The notes below the pieces were generated by a model. The model worked only from the letters and a program-made list of their open reading frames with translations. It was not told where the DNA came from and searched no databases. Below are positions 1-9,900 of a stretch of 48,513 nt of DNA, one piece after another. The translations under genes were made by a program, and so were the position numbers. The DNA comes from Planctomycetota bacterium (GTDB lineage: Bacteria; Planctomycetota; Phycisphaerae; Phycisphaerales; SM1A02): positions 1-48,513 of the forward strand of contig VGYB01000013.1 in NCBI GenBank assembly GCA_016873115.1. The letters are read 5' to 3'. Each line of letters begins with the position of its first letter. Within the stretch, counting starts at the first letter, position 1.

Positions 1-59
1 TTGGCTAGCGCGTTTGACTGGGGGTCAAAAGGTCGTGGGTTCAAATCCCGCCAGCCCGA
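1..59 (+). tRNA. tRNA-Pro (anticodon GGG), 5' end cut by the window edge
   Basis: About the last 59 nt of a tRNA can be folded. D-loop G18G19 lie at 3-4 and A21 at 7, followed by the D-stem 3' strand GCGC (8-11). The anticodon stem is TTTGA/TCAAA (13-17/25-29) around the 7-nt loop CTGGGGG, which puts GGG at 34-36 and so reads CCC/CCU. The variable loop is 5 nt. The T-arm is GTGGG-TTCAAAT-CCCGC (35-51). The acceptor 3' strand is CAGCCCG with discriminator A59. CCA is not encoded. The 5' acceptor strand and the start of the D-arm lie outside the window. Confidence 0.93.
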
Positions 60-70
60 CTCCTCACTCC

Positions 71-100
71 GAAGCGGAAGGCCCCAGCGCCTTCCGCTTC
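71..100 (+). terminator. Hairpin terminator of the tRNA-Pro gene
   Basis: Perfect 12-bp inverted repeat GAAGCGGAAGGC / GCCTTCCGCTTC with a 6-nt loop (CCCAGC), starting 11 nt after the tRNA. It is followed by GTCGTT rather than a T-run. The following 15 nt (101-115) match 15557-15571, behind another terminator, at 14 of 15 positions. Confidence 0.8.
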
Positions 101-187
101 GTCGTTCCGGGGTCGCGGAGCACGAAGTCCTTTGCAGCTAATTTTGGAAGCAATGTCCCCCACAGGGCCTTGCGGACAATGCCCGTG

Positions 188-1885
188 ATGGATTCACCGT
201 TGCCAACGAACATGCTGCCCGGGATCGCTTGGACGATCGCCTCGCTCGGTGGACTGCTCGCCGCAGGCTCGGTCGTTCATGGCGCACCGCAAGGCGGCTC
301 GGGCGCTGGTGTGCCCTACCAGCATGCCTCGTCGATCGATGGCGCGCCGCTCGAAGGCCTGGTCTTCGTGCCTCCGACGGTCAATCCGTCCACGCCCACC
401 GCACTGGTCATCTACCTGCATGGCGGTGGTGGACTTGGCATCGTGCCCCAAGGCTGGGCCACGCAGCTTCAGGCGCGCGGCTGGATCCTGATCGCACCCC
501 ACGGTCGACGCTGGGCACTGGCGGACCCGGCGCTCTGCCCGAGCAATCCCAACGCAAGCGGGATCTGCAACTGGTGCACCTCGGCCGCGTATGTGGACAA
601 TCCGTTCGATCCCGCGGTCGGTCCGGGCGAGCAGGACATCCTGGACTCGATCGCATGGGCAAGGTCGACCTACAACATCAACGCTGACCGGATCTACCTC
701 ACCGGATTCTCGATGGGTGGGCGCGGTACATACCAGATCGGGCTGCGCAATCCACACCTGTTCGCGGCCATCGCACCCTGCGCGCCGGCGTCGGACATGT
801 TCGAGATCTTCGTCCGCGATCCCAATGGACCGGACCGCTGCAAGAAGTACATGCTCCATGACGGCAACGGCGGACTCGAGCCCGGCGACAGTGGCGCAAC
901 GGACGCCATGTACTTCCAGACGAGTGCGCGGTTCCTGATCGAGAACGCGATGAACCTGCCCGTCCATCACAGCCACGGCACGCAGGATGCTCTGGCGTAC
1001 AACCTGGTGTCCCAGCCGACGCAGTACCTGCATGGCGCACACATGCTCTCGAACACATCGTTCTCGGGATGCCACGGCACCAGCGACCTCTGCTTCGGTC
1101 ACACGCCGACCTTGAGCGAACTCGCGGCGCGCTTTCCCGGGCGCTACACCTGGAGTTCCACCTTCACGCCTGTCGCGCACGTTCTTGATACGGCATGGAT
1201 CAACGGCATCTTCGGGCATTTCGATGCATCGATTCGACCTGCAACGACCCCATCGATCCTCTACAAGACCTACACGGATACCGCGCGTCGGAGCGGCTGG
1301 CTCGAGGTGGACAGCGCCGTGCCGTGGACTGGAGAGCCTGCAGCGAGCCTCGCTGACGCCGTGCCGGCGTCCAACTCGATTTCGATCCGCACCTGCCGGG
1401 CACGAGCGGTCACGGTCGATCTCCCGGCGGCTCAGCTCAGTCTCACGCCGAGCCAACCGTTGACGATGGTCGTCGGTCGACTCGATCCTGCGGGACTTGA
1501 TCCGGCACTCAACCAGAACGGGGCACCCGACCAGACGACGATCCGCGTACGAGGCGCCGCCGCATGCGGTCCACTGATCGCCACGATCAATGGACAACCG
1601 ACGCCACCAGGCTTCGTGCGTTGGAGCGGAGACGCCATCGAGCTCGGACCAATCGGGCTGCCGGTCCCGATCAGTTCGGCGCTCACCGTGACGGTCACCC
1701 AGACCTCCTGCCAATCGCCGTGCCCCGCGGATCTCACCATGGACCGAGTCATCGACGGCGCTGACCTTGCGTTGGTGCTTGCAGGATGGGGCCAGCAGGA
1801 CTCCGCGGGAGATCTCGATGGAAGCGGCAGCATCGACGGGCAGGACCTTGCCTTGGTCCTTGCGGCATGGGGGCCGTGCAGATAG
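188..1885 (+). CDS. Secreted alpha/beta-hydrolase esterase with C-terminal dockerin-like repeats
   Basis: Predicted exported 565-aa hydrolase of the PHB-depolymerase/feruloyl-esterase type (alpha/beta fold). A hydrophobic signal segment covers about residues 9-32. The oxyanion strand is YLHGGGG (about 76-82). The nucleophile elbow is GFSMGG (Ser about 175). HGTQDA (about 263-268) may supply the acid, and a His near 331 or 344 the base. The last about 54 residues form two dockerin-like calcium loops, each ending in a DLALVLAxWG motif, which are common on planctomycete exoproteins. The true substrate (polyester, or an ester on a polysaccharide) cannot be told. The start is uncertain: ATGs at 179, 188 and 212 are possible and none has a Shine-Dalgarno site. 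I prefer 188 because it overlaps the stop of a short upstream frame (TGATG). The open frame runs back into the tRNA, which is not credible coding sequence. Confidence 0.8.
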   Translation: MDSPLPTNMLPGIAWTIASLGGLLAAGSVVHGAPQGGSGAGVPYQHASSIDGAPLEGLVFVPPTVNPSTPTALVIYLHGGGGLGIVPQGWATQLQARGWILIAPHGRRWALADPALCPSNPNASGICNWCTSAAYVDNPFDPAVGPGEQDILDSIAWARSTYNINADRIYLTGFSMGGRGTYQIGLRNPHLFAAIAPCAPASDMFEIFVRDPNGPDRCKKYMLHDGNGGLEPGDSGATDAMYFQTSARFLIENAMNLPVHHSHGTQDALAYNLVSQPTQYLHGAHMLSNTSFSGCHGTSDLCFGHTPTLSELAARFPGRYTWSSTFTPVAHVLDTAWINGIFGHFDASIRPATTPSILYKTYTDTARRSGWLEVDSAVPWTGEPAASLADAVPASNSISIRTCRARAVTVDLPAAQLSLTPSQPLTMVVGRLDPAGLDPALNQNGAPDQTTIRVRGAAACGPLIATINGQPTPPGFVRWSGDAIELGPIGLPVPISSALTVTVTQTSCQSPCPADLTMDRVIDGADLALVLAGWGQQDSAGDLDGSGSIDGQDLALVLAAWGPCR

Positions 1886-1965
1886 GCCGCGCCCGCGCGC
1901 CCGTCACGCCTCCACTGCCTCTTCGGCTGACCGGTCGGTGCCGCCGCCCCGTGGATCGATGCGCA

Positions 1966-3183
1966 CTAGGCCTGCGTCACCGCCACCCAGCGACCTGTGC
2001 GTGCGCTCTCGAGCACCGCGTCGCACACATGCTGCGTGCCGAGCGCATGGCGGAAGTCGGGGTATGCGCGTGGGGACTTCGGTGCATCGAGACTGCGCAG
2101 GAACTCGTAGAGCCCGTGCACGAAGGAGTGCTCATAGCCCAGGCAGAGACCCGGCACCCACCACGTGCCGGCGTACGGATGGTCGCCGTCGGTGCAGTGG
2201 ATGCTCGACCAGCCGCGGCGGTCGCCCTGCACCGAGTGATCGAAGTAGCTCAGGCGGTTCAGGTCGTGGAGGTCCCACGCCAGGCTCTTGTGCTCGCCGT
2301 TGATCTCGAAGGTGTAGAGCGCCTTGTGGCCACGCGCATAGCGGGTGGACTCGAACACCGCCATTGAGCCGTTCTTGAACCGCGCGAGGAACGCGCAAGC
2401 GTCGTCGATCTTCACCGGCTGCTTCGTGCCGGTTGCCGTGTGGATGCGTTCCTTGATGAAGGTCTCGGTCATCGCACCCACCGACACGATGTCGCCGTTG
2501 ATCCAGCGCGCGGTGTCGATGCAGTGGGCGAGGAGGTCGCCGGTCACGCCCGAGCCCGCCACCTTCGCGTCAAGGCGCCAGAGGCCCGTACCGCCCTGCG
2601 GCAGATCGGCGGAGATCGTCCAGTCCTGCAGGAAGTTCGCGCGGTAGTGGAAGATCTTGCCGAGCTCGCCCGATGCGACGATGTTCTTCGCAAGCGTGAC
2701 CGCTGGCAGGAAGCGGTAGTTGTACCAGACGAGGTTCGGAAGCCCCGACTTCTCGACGGCTCGTGTCATCGCCGCACCCTGCTTCCCGTCGAGCGCAAGC
2801 GGCTTCTCGCAGAGGATCATCTTGCGGTGCTTCACGCAGGCGAGGGCGATCTCCATGTGGGAGTCGTTGGGCGTGCAGATGTCGACCGCATCGATGTCAT
2901 CACGCGCCACGAGCCTGCGCCAGTCGGTCTCGACATGCGAACACTGCCACGCAGCGGCGAACTCGCGCACCTTCTCCCCGTTGCGGCCGCAGACGGCCTG
3001 CAGGACGGGCCGGCGGCCCGTGCGGAAGAAGTGCCCGGCCTGGTGAATCGCGTTCGCATGCGCGCGACCCATGAATCCGTAGCCGATCAGGCCGATGCGA
3101 AGGATCCCGGGTTCGCGGACGCTGACTCTCGGAGTCGGCGATGCCGGGGTGCCCTTGGTCTTGGTGGTCTGCTTCTTTGCCAT
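1966..3183 (-). CDS. Gfo/Idh/MocA-family NAD(P)-dependent sugar oxidoreductase
   Basis: A 405-aa dehydrogenase. After a Lys/Thr-rich N-terminus comes the Rossmann fold with GYGFMG (residues 34-39), then the family signature CEKPLA (about 125-130), where Lys contacts cofactor and substrate, and the GDLLAHCID helix (about 215-223) with the catalytic Asp/His pair. Such enzymes oxidise or epimerise sugar hydroxyls; the substrate is not evident. ATG 3183 is preceded by a strong GGAGAGGAGA site. The 60 codons of open frame upstream of it are non-coding in character and overlap the neighbouring gene. It lies 23 nt behind the TIM-barrel isomerase/epimerase at 3207-4214 and is probably cotranscribed with it. 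The two enzymes plausibly act in sequence on one sugar linked to the rhamnose locus next door (inference). Confidence 0.88.
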   Translation of the reverse strand: MAKKQTTKTKGTPASPTPRVSVREPGILRIGLIGYGFMGRAHANAIHQAGHFFRTGRRPVLQAVCGRNGEKVREFAAAWQCSHVETDWRRLVARDDIDAVDICTPNDSHMEIALACVKHRKMILCEKPLALDGKQGAAMTRAVEKSGLPNLVWYNYRFLPAVTLAKNIVASGELGKIFHYRANFLQDWTISADLPQGGTGLWRLDAKVAGSGVTGDLLAHCIDTARWINGDIVSVGAMTETFIKERIHTATGTKQPVKIDDACAFLARFKNGSMAVFESTRYARGHKALYTFEINGEHKSLAWDLHDLNRLSYFDHSVQGDRRGWSSIHCTDGDHPYAGTWWVPGLCLGYEHSFVHGLYEFLRSLDAPKSPRAYPDFRHALGTQHVCDAVLESARTGRWVAVTQA

Positions 3184-3206
3184 GATTGGGTCTCCTCTCC
3201 GGGGCC

Positions 3207-4214
3207 TCAGCCGCCAATCGATGCACGCACGGCGAGCATCGACTTCAACACCGTGTTCCAGGTGTCCTGCTTCTCGAGCAGCGCATTCGGGAACATGCAG
3301 CCATCCCAGCAGATGTGCCGGATCCCGCGTCCGGCCGCACCGTCGAGCCACTTCGCCGAGCACGCTGGGATGTCGAGCTTGCCGTTCGGATCGTCCGCCG
3401 GACAGTGGCGGCCGGTCCTGTCATGCGACCCCGTGCCGTGCACGGTGCCGTCGCTTTGCGCGACATGGAAGTCGATCGTCCAGGGACGCAGCGCGTCGAC
3501 GAGCTTCGCGTAGGCCTTCTCGAACTCCTTCCTCGAATGTTTCGTGCCGAGCAGCGCCGTCTTGGGAGAGTTGACACCGAGCAGGTAGAGGTAGGTGTGC
3601 GCGAGGTCGGCCTGGAAGCCGACGGTCCCCGGCAGGTCGACCGTCTCGAGCACCGCGAGCATCGCCTTCCACGAGTGCATGCCGGCCCAGCAGACCTCGC
3701 CCTCGGCGGCGAGCCGCTCGCCATGGCCCGCGGCGACCATCCCTGCTTCGCGGAAGGTGGCTGCGATCCTCCGGATCGCCTTGGACTCGTTCTTCGCCGC
3801 CGCCTTCGTTCCGGTCGCACTGTCGATGCGGATCACTCCGGAGCGACGCACGCCGTGCTCATTCAGGACACGACCGATGCGACAGGCCTTGCGCACCGCG
3901 TCGATGAATCGCGCCCGCTCCTCGGCAGAGCCCATCGCGCTGTCCCCGACAGTCCCAGGCCAGACCGGCGCCACGAGCGAGCCGACCGCGAGGCCCTTCG
4001 CGGCGATCCGGTCCGCCATCCGTCGAAGGTCGGACTCGCTTGCATCCGGATCGATGTGAGGGTGGAACAGGAAGAGATCGACGCCGTCGAACTTCTGCCC
4101 ATCGACGGATGCTTTCTCGGTGAGCTCGAGCATGCGGTCGAGCGAGATCGGGGGGTGATCGGTTCCCGGCTCCTTCCCGACGAGACCCGGCCACATGGCG
4201 TTGTGAAGCTTCAT
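3207..4214 (-). CDS. Sugar phosphate isomerase/epimerase, xylose-isomerase-like TIM barrel
   Basis: A 335-aa protein of the AP-endonuclease-2/xylose-isomerase-like fold. Candidate metal ligands on the barrel strands are Glu in EGEVCW (about 171-176), Asp and His in QADLAHT (about 201-207), and His in DFHVAQSDG (about 248-256). The family interconverts keto- and aldo-sugars or 3-epimers using a divalent metal; the substrate here is unknown. ATG 4214 has an AAGGAG site 7 nt upstream, and a TACCGT hexamer lies at 4236-4241, so it may also have its own promoter inside the 66-nt gap after the cupin gene. It sits between a cupin and a Gfo/Idh gene, all on the minus strand, which suggests one sugar-processing unit. 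Confidence 0.83.
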   Translation of the reverse strand: MKLHNAMWPGLVGKEPGTDHPPISLDRMLELTEKASVDGQKFDGVDLFLFHPHIDPDASESDLRRMADRIAAKGLAVGSLVAPVWPGTVGDSAMGSAEERARFIDAVRKACRIGRVLNEHGVRRSGVIRIDSATGTKAAAKNESKAIRRIAATFREAGMVAAGHGERLAAEGEVCWAGMHSWKAMLAVLETVDLPGTVGFQADLAHTYLYLLGVNSPKTALLGTKHSRKEFEKAYAKLVDALRPWTIDFHVAQSDGTVHGTGSHDRTGRHCPADDPNGKLDIPACSAKWLDGAAGRGIRHICWDGCMFPNALLEKQDTWNTVLKSMLAVRASIGG

Positions 4215-4280
4215 GGCATTCTCCTTGGAGCAGACACGGTACGAAGCACTGGACGGGTCATGGCCTCACCTGCACGATGA

Positions 4281-5540
4281 TCAGGGCCGGTGCGCACCGA
4301 CCCTCGGTGCGTCAGGGTTCACTTCGGGACCGAAGTAGCGAAGGCAGACCAGCGGCTCGGTCGTCGAGGCGTTGGTGAAGGTGACTCCCCGGCGCGCGCC
4401 GGCCTCGGTGCAGAAGTACTCGTCGTTGGTGAGCTCGCGGAAGCGGATCAGTCGTGGGCTCGACAGCGGCTCGCCGTTGATCGTGCCGGTCCCCTGCACG
4501 CAGGTCAGGCCGTACGCGCCGTTGTCGGTGATGGTCGCCGTGGCGCCCGGCTCGACCGTCAGTTCCTTCGCGGTGAAGCATTCGAAGCCGTTCATCGTCC
4601 CGTAGATGATCCAGCGGTCGTGCCAGCCATCGCCCTTCGCAGCCGTCACCGGCTCGAGGTAGCGGTTCGCCTTGAAGTTCGGGTCGACATTCTTCTCCCA
4701 ATCGAGTTGCTCGACAATGAAGTCGAGGTCGCGGTGCTTCTCCTTCGGCATGTCCTTGACGAGAAGTTCCCACGGCACCGGGCGACCTTCGACGAGCGAC
4801 TGGTACATCGCGAAGACATCGCTTCCCCACTGCGGTTCGTAGGTGCAAAGCGAACCCGGTGCGTGCAGGACGCGCGGCTCCATGATCCATCCCGTGCCGA
4901 CCTTCAGGCGATAGGCCTGCGACAGGTCGAGGATGCCGTTGTCGCCTTCGTTCCACCGCTCGAGGCAGCGGCGCACATCTTTCTTCGTCGTGCCCGGCAC
5001 GAGACCCATGAAGGTGTGCGGGAAGTTGTTGCCGACCGGATTGTGCTGCGGTGGGAAGTAGTACGCCTCGGGCTTCCCCTCCTGCCCGACGAGCGCAGCC
5101 TGCGCGTCATCCTGGTGCATGTGGTGAGGGATCGGCCCCATGTTGTCGAAGAACTTCGCATACACGGGCCACTTGCCGTAGCGCGACCAGATGCGCTCAC
5201 CGATCAGGTCGCTGCCGCATTCGGCCACGGCTTGCTTGAGCGTGAAGCGCTCGCGTCCAACCACGCAATACGACAGCCCCTCGTCGGGCTCGCGGTGATC
5301 GTTCGCGGCTTCGGTCGTCGAACTGAACCAACGCTCGTCGATGCCGCCGCGATGCAGCCCGTACGCGTAGGTGTCGTCTGGGTGCAACTTGATCCGCAGG
5401 CCCGGCTGCAGGAAGGACCGCGGCACCCAGCAGGGCGCGAGCCGCAGCAGCCCTTGCGTTCGAGAGAGTTCCGCACTGACCGTGCGAAGGATGCCTTCCT
5501 TGCGAACGGTCAGTTCGGTGGTCGAGGTCGGAGCTCGCAT
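4281..5540 (-). CDS. Cupin-fold phosphomannose-isomerase-like protein
   Basis: A 419-aa protein resembling class I mannose-6-phosphate isomerase-like cupins. The first cupin core holds a metal-site cluster HHMHQDD (residues 139-145) with a further His in PRVLHAPG (about 222-229). A second, smaller cupin barrel occupies about residues 330-410. It probably binds a metal and isomerises a sugar or sugar acid, but the reaction is not determined. It is the first gene of the left arm and is divergent from the L-rhamnose isomerase gene across 189 bp, which suggests a related sugar. Start at ATG 5540: upstream codons are non-coding in character, there is no Shine-Dalgarno site, and a GATACTGC box sits 6 nt before the ATG, as at other lead genes in the window. 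Confidence 0.72.
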   Translation of the reverse strand: MRAPTSTTELTVRKEGILRTVSAELSRTQGLLRLAPCWVPRSFLQPGLRIKLHPDDTYAYGLHRGGIDERWFSSTTEAANDHREPDEGLSYCVVGRERFTLKQAVAECGSDLIGERIWSRYGKWPVYAKFFDNMGPIPHHMHQDDAQAALVGQEGKPEAYYFPPQHNPVGNNFPHTFMGLVPGTTKKDVRRCLERWNEGDNGILDLSQAYRLKVGTGWIMEPRVLHAPGSLCTYEPQWGSDVFAMYQSLVEGRPVPWELLVKDMPKEKHRDLDFIVEQLDWEKNVDPNFKANRYLEPVTAAKGDGWHDRWIIYGTMNGFECFTAKELTVEPGATATITDNGAYGLTCVQGTGTINGEPLSSPRLIRFRELTNDEYFCTEAGARRGVTFTNASTTEPLVCLRYFGPEVNPDAPRVGAHRP

Positions 5541-5546
5541 GGTGCG

Positions 5547-5552
5547 GCAGTA
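5547..5552 (-). promoter_or_regulatory. Candidate -10 box of the cupin gene (near match)
   Basis: Minus-strand TACTGC (inside GATACTGC) ends 6 nt before the ATG at 5540. It fits the lead-gene pattern except that the last base is C. In the GATACT register the gap is 8 nt. Confidence 0.35.
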
Positions 5553-5596
5553 TCGCGCATTCGGCGGACCAAGGCCGGCTGGCCACGATGCACCCA

Positions 5597-5625
5597 ATGC
5601 CGCGGAGGATCCGGTCCCGCGGCAT
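5597..5625. promoter_or_regulatory. Inverted repeat in the divergent rhamnose promoter region (candidate operator)
   Basis: Perfect 9-bp inverted repeat ATGCCGCGG / CCGCGGCAT with an 11-nt spacer that itself contains GGATCC. It lies between the divergently read cupin gene and L-rhamnose isomerase gene, about 57 bp and 105 bp from their starts. The position suits a shared repressor or activator site. No regulator gene is present in the locus, so the binding protein is unknown. Confidence 0.4.
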
Positions 5626-5716
5626 CCACGAGCCTGCGACGCCGGACAGGTCCCCGCAGTCCACGCGCCCAACGCCCGAGAACGCCGCAGCCGGCACGCC
5701 GGGACTTCGGATCTCG

Positions 5717-5722
5717 TACTGT
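5717..5722 (+). promoter_or_regulatory. Candidate -10 box of rhaI, leaderless position
   Basis: TACTGT ends 7 nt before the ATG at 5730. No Shine-Dalgarno site lies between. Transcription starting about 7 nt after the box would begin at the start codon. Confidence 0.45.
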
Positions 5723-5729
5723 GGGCTCC

Positions 5730-6932
5730 ATGGCATCGCCATCCCACCCGAGCGACCGGACCCTCGCCGCCATCCTCCCACGGCTCGGCCGATTGTCGAT
5801 CGAACTGCCCTCATGGGGCTTCGCGGATACCGGGACCCGGTTCGGCAAGTTCCTGCAGGACGCGGCGGCCCTGAGCCTCGACGACAAGCTCGATGACGCG
5901 GCCGAAGTCCATCGCGTCACCGGCTGCTGTCCGCAGGTCGCCGTCCATGTGCTGTGGGATGTGCCCGAAGGCGGCGCATCCGCACTCGCGAACGCCGCGG
6001 CACAGCGCGGTCTGCGCATCGGCTCCATCAATCCGAATGTCTTCCAGGACCAGTGCTACAAGCATGGCTCGGTCTCGAACGAGGACCCGTCGATCCGGCG
6101 CCGTGCGATCAACCACCTGCTGGAGTCGGTGCGACTGGGTCAGGCGGTCGGCTCGCGCACCCTCGCACTCTGGTTCGCGGACGGGACCAACTATCCGGGA
6201 CAGGGCAGCATGATCCGCCGCAAGCGCTGGTTCACCGAGGCCCTTGCCGAAGTGCACGCCGCGATGCCTGCCGGCATGACGATGCTCGTGGAGTACAAGC
6301 CCTTCGAGCCCGCCTTCTACCACACCGACATTGCCGACTGGGGCATGGCGTGCGCGCTCGCGCGCCGGGCAGGACCGCAGGCCAAGGTCCTGGTCGACAC
6401 CGGTCATCACCTTCCGGGGCAGAACATCGAGCACATCGTGGCGTTCCTCGCCGACGAAGGCATGCTCGGAGGCTTCCACTTCAACGACCGCCACTACGCC
6501 GATGATGACCTGACCACCGGTTCAATCGACCCCTACCGGGTCTTCAGGATCTTCGTCGCGATCGCGGAGGCCGAGCGTGCGCTCGGACACGACCTGCCGA
6601 TCGACTACATGATCGACCAGTCGCACAACCTCAAGCCCAAGATCGAGGCGATGGTGCAGACCGTGACGACGGTGCAGGAACTCTTCGCGAAGGCCCTGCT
6701 CGTCGATCTGGACGCGCTCGATGAAGCGCGGCGGCGACGGGACATCGTGGCCGCCGAGGAGTGCCTGAAGCACGCCTTCGCGACCGATGTGCGTGCAGTG
6801 CTCGCAGCGTGGCGCGAGTCGCGCAGCTTGCCGGCCGACCCGCTCGCTGCGCACCGATCGTCTGGCTATGAGTCCCGTGCAGCGGCCGCTCGACTGCCGC
6901 GCAAGCGCGCGTCCGGTGGTTCGTACGCATGA
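5730..6932 (+). CDS. rhaI: L-rhamnose isomerase, RhaI type
   Basis: Converts L-rhamnose to L-rhamnulose, the first step of the phosphorylating rhamnose pathway, in the cytoplasm. The 400-aa protein matches the Pseudomonas stutzeri/Gram-positive type of sugar isomerase, not E. coli RhaA. Metal ligands are recognisable as Glu188 (VEYKPFEP), Asp223 (LVDTGHH), His250 (GGFHFND) and Asp296 (MIDQSHN). Their spacing of 35, 27 and 46 residues equals that of the P. stutzeri ligands E219/D254/H281/D327 as I recall them. Second-site residues His226, Asp258 and Asp260 are also present. It heads the right arm: its TGA overlaps the ATG of the kinase frame (ATGA at 6929-6932), so translation is probably coupled. 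Confidence 0.93.
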   Translation: MASPSHPSDRTLAAILPRLGRLSIELPSWGFADTGTRFGKFLQDAAALSLDDKLDDAAEVHRVTGCCPQVAVHVLWDVPEGGASALANAAAQRGLRIGSINPNVFQDQCYKHGSVSNEDPSIRRRAINHLLESVRLGQAVGSRTLALWFADGTNYPGQGSMIRRKRWFTEALAEVHAAMPAGMTMLVEYKPFEPAFYHTDIADWGMACALARRAGPQAKVLVDTGHHLPGQNIEHIVAFLADEGMLGGFHFNDRHYADDDLTTGSIDPYRVFRIFVAIAEAERALGHDLPIDYMIDQSHNLKPKIEAMVQTVTTVQELFAKALLVDLDALDEARRRRDIVAAEECLKHAFATDVRAVLAAWRESRSLPADPLAAHRSSGYESRAAAARLPRKRASGGSYA

Positions 6933-9900
6933 GCACCCGTCGTCACATCGCGATCGATCTCGGCGCATCGGGAGGGCGCGTGATCGAGGTGCGCATCGGC
7001 GCGGGTGAACTCAGGATGATCGAACTCCACCGGTTCGCCAACGCGCCAGTGACCGCACCGCATGCCGGCACAACGCTGCTCCACTGGCCGATCGAGCTGA
7101 TCTGGGCCGGGATCCTGGACGGCCTGCGTGCGGCGGCCCGGGGCGGCCGCGTCGATTCGATCGGCATCGACTCCTGGGCGGTCGACTACGCGCTCATCGA
7201 TGGGCACGGCGAGCTGGTGCGTCCGATCGCCGCGTACCGTGATCCCCGCACGCGGGAACCCTTCGCCCGGCTTCGTGCATCGCTTGGGGATGATGAGATC
7301 TATCGACGGACCGGCATCGCCTTCCAGCCCTTCAACACGATCTACCAGCTCGCCGCCGATGCGGTCGACCCGACTCGACCGCTGGATCGAGCGGAGCGGA
7401 TGCTGCTGCTGCCGGACTACATCGCCAGCCGCCTCTGCGGTGCGATGGTCGCCGAGCGCACCAACGCGAGCACCACGCAGCTGCTCGATGCGCGCACCCG
7501 CTGCTGGTGCCCGCGCCTCGCGGCCGCTGCGGGCGCACCGATGCACCTCTTTCCCGACCTCATCGATGCGGACTCCGCAGAACCGCTCGGTGGGCTGCTC
7601 GCGGTCATCGCCAAGGCGACCGGACTCGCTGTCGGCACGCCCATCCTCGCGGTCAACAGCCATGACACGGCCTCGGCGGTGCTTGCTGCTCCCATCGATC
7701 CAGCGCACGATCTCTACATCTCGAGCGGTACCTGGTCGCTCGTCGGCGCCGAACTGCGCGCCGCCGTGACCAGCGATGACGCGCGCACGGCGAACCTGAC
7801 CAACGAGCTGGGTGCATTCGGCTCGGTCCGGTTTCTCCGCAATGTGGCCGGACTCTGGCTCGTGCAGCAGTTGGAGGCCGGGTTCGCCCGCGCCGGGCGG
7901 GCGCGCTCGTGGCCCGAACTCGTGGCCCTTGCCGAGGCAGCAGAACCGCTGCGCAGCCTCGTCGACCCGGACGATCCTCGGTTCTTCGAGCCCGGCGACA
8001 TGGCTGAGCGGCTGCGAGAGGCCTGCTCGGCCCGTGGCGAGCCGTCGCCGGACTCGGATGGTGCGCTCGTCCGCTGTGCACTCGATAGCGTTGCGCTCGC
8101 CACAGCCCGCGCCGTCGATGCCATCACACGCGCTGGCGGGCTCTCGCCGAGCCGGATCGTGATCGTCGGCGGCGGCTCGGCGAACGGATTCCTGAACCAA
8201 CTCGTCGCCGATGCAACCGGCCTGCCCGTCACCACCGGCCCAGTCGAGTGCACGGCCATCGGCAACGCCCTGATGCAATACGCCGCCCTCGAGGGGATCG
8301 ACTCGGCTGCTCCGCTGCGCGCGATCGTCCGGGCAGCGTCGGGGAACGATGCGATGGAACGCCATCCGGGACGCGACATGCACGCTCGGATGCAGGATGC
8401 CGCGCCGCGGCTACTGTGGTGCCGCTCCTCACTGAAAGTACCGACCTCCATGACCGCCGCCCCTTCGCCTTTCGTCAACCGCACCTGGAACGACACCGAC
8501 TCGGCGCGGCTCGACCCCGTCGATCTGCTGGTCTATCGATCGAACCGCCTCGGCGACGACCAGCGGGTCACCAACACAGGCGGCGGCAACACCTCGAGCA
8601 AGGTGATCGAAACCGATCCGCTCACTGGTGCCCGTGAGCGTGTTCTCTGGGTGAAGGGATCCGGCGGCGACCTGCGCACCGCAGGGCGAGAGTTCTTCTC
8701 CTCGCTCTCGCTCGACAAGCTGGAGCAGCTCAAGTCCGTCTACGCCGCGCGAACGCCGCGTGGAATCAAGACCCAGGCCGAGGATGACATGGTCGACCTC
8801 TACCGGCACTGCACCTGGAACCTCAATCCGCGTGCCACCTCAATCGACACCCCGCTGCATGCCTTCGTGCCCCACGCCCATGTGGACCACACCCATCCCA
8901 ACGCGCTCATCGCCATCGCCGCCTGCACGCGGGGCAAGGAGGCGATGCGCGAGGTCTTCGGCGACGAACTCGAATGGCTTCCGTGGATGAGGCCGGGGTT
9001 CGAGCTGGGGCTCGCGCTCGAACGGCTCTGCGCCGACCATCCCAGCGCGGTCGGCGCGATCATGGGCCAGCACGGTCTCATCAACTGGGCCGATGACCCG
9101 CGGGAGTGCTACGACCTCACGCTCTCCCTGATCGCCCGCGCGGCGGAGTATCTGGCGGCCCACGACAGGGGAACGAAGACCTTCGGCGGATGCAAGGTCG
9201 CCGCTGCCTCGGACGAGGCGCGTCGTGCCCTGCTGGTGCGGTTCCTCCCCTTCCTCCGTGGCAAGGTCTCCACGCGCCGGCGCATGATCGGCACCGTCCA
9301 CCATGACGCAGCCACGCTCGAGTTCGTCTCGAGCGCCGATGCGGCACGCCTGGCCGAGCTCGGCACCTCGTGCCCGGATCACTTTTTGCGCACCAAGATC
9401 AAGCCGCTCTTCCTGGACTTCGATCCCAACACGGGCTCCTTCGACGACCTCTGCGCCAAGACGGAGGCCGGCCTTGCGCAGTATGTGAAGGACTATGCGG
9501 CGTACTACGACGCCTGCCGCCATCCCGACAGCCCGGCCATGCGGGCACCCGAACCAACCGTGATCCTGGTGCCCGGGATCGGCATGATCGCCTGGGGGTC
9601 GTCGAAGTCCGAGAGCCGAACCACGGCCGAGTTCTACCGGTGTGCGATCGAAGTGATGCGGGGTGCCGAGTCGATCGGCGGGTACGGCGCGCTGCCTCGG
9701 CAGGAAGCATTCGACATCGAGTACTGGCGACTTGAGGAGGCCAAGCTGCAGCGGATGCCCAAGCCCAAGCCGCTGGCCGGGCATGTGAGCGTGATCGTGG
9801 GTGCTGGCAGCGGCATCGGCCGGACGACCGCGTCGATGCTTGCCGCCGACGATGCCTGCGTGGCCTGCGTCGACCTCGATGCAACCGCTGCCGGAGAGAC

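Noticed and set aside
14-187. Reading frame of the esterase open back into the tRNA
   Set aside because: It would start inside tRNA-Pro and translate the terminator hairpin; the signal peptide begins after 179.
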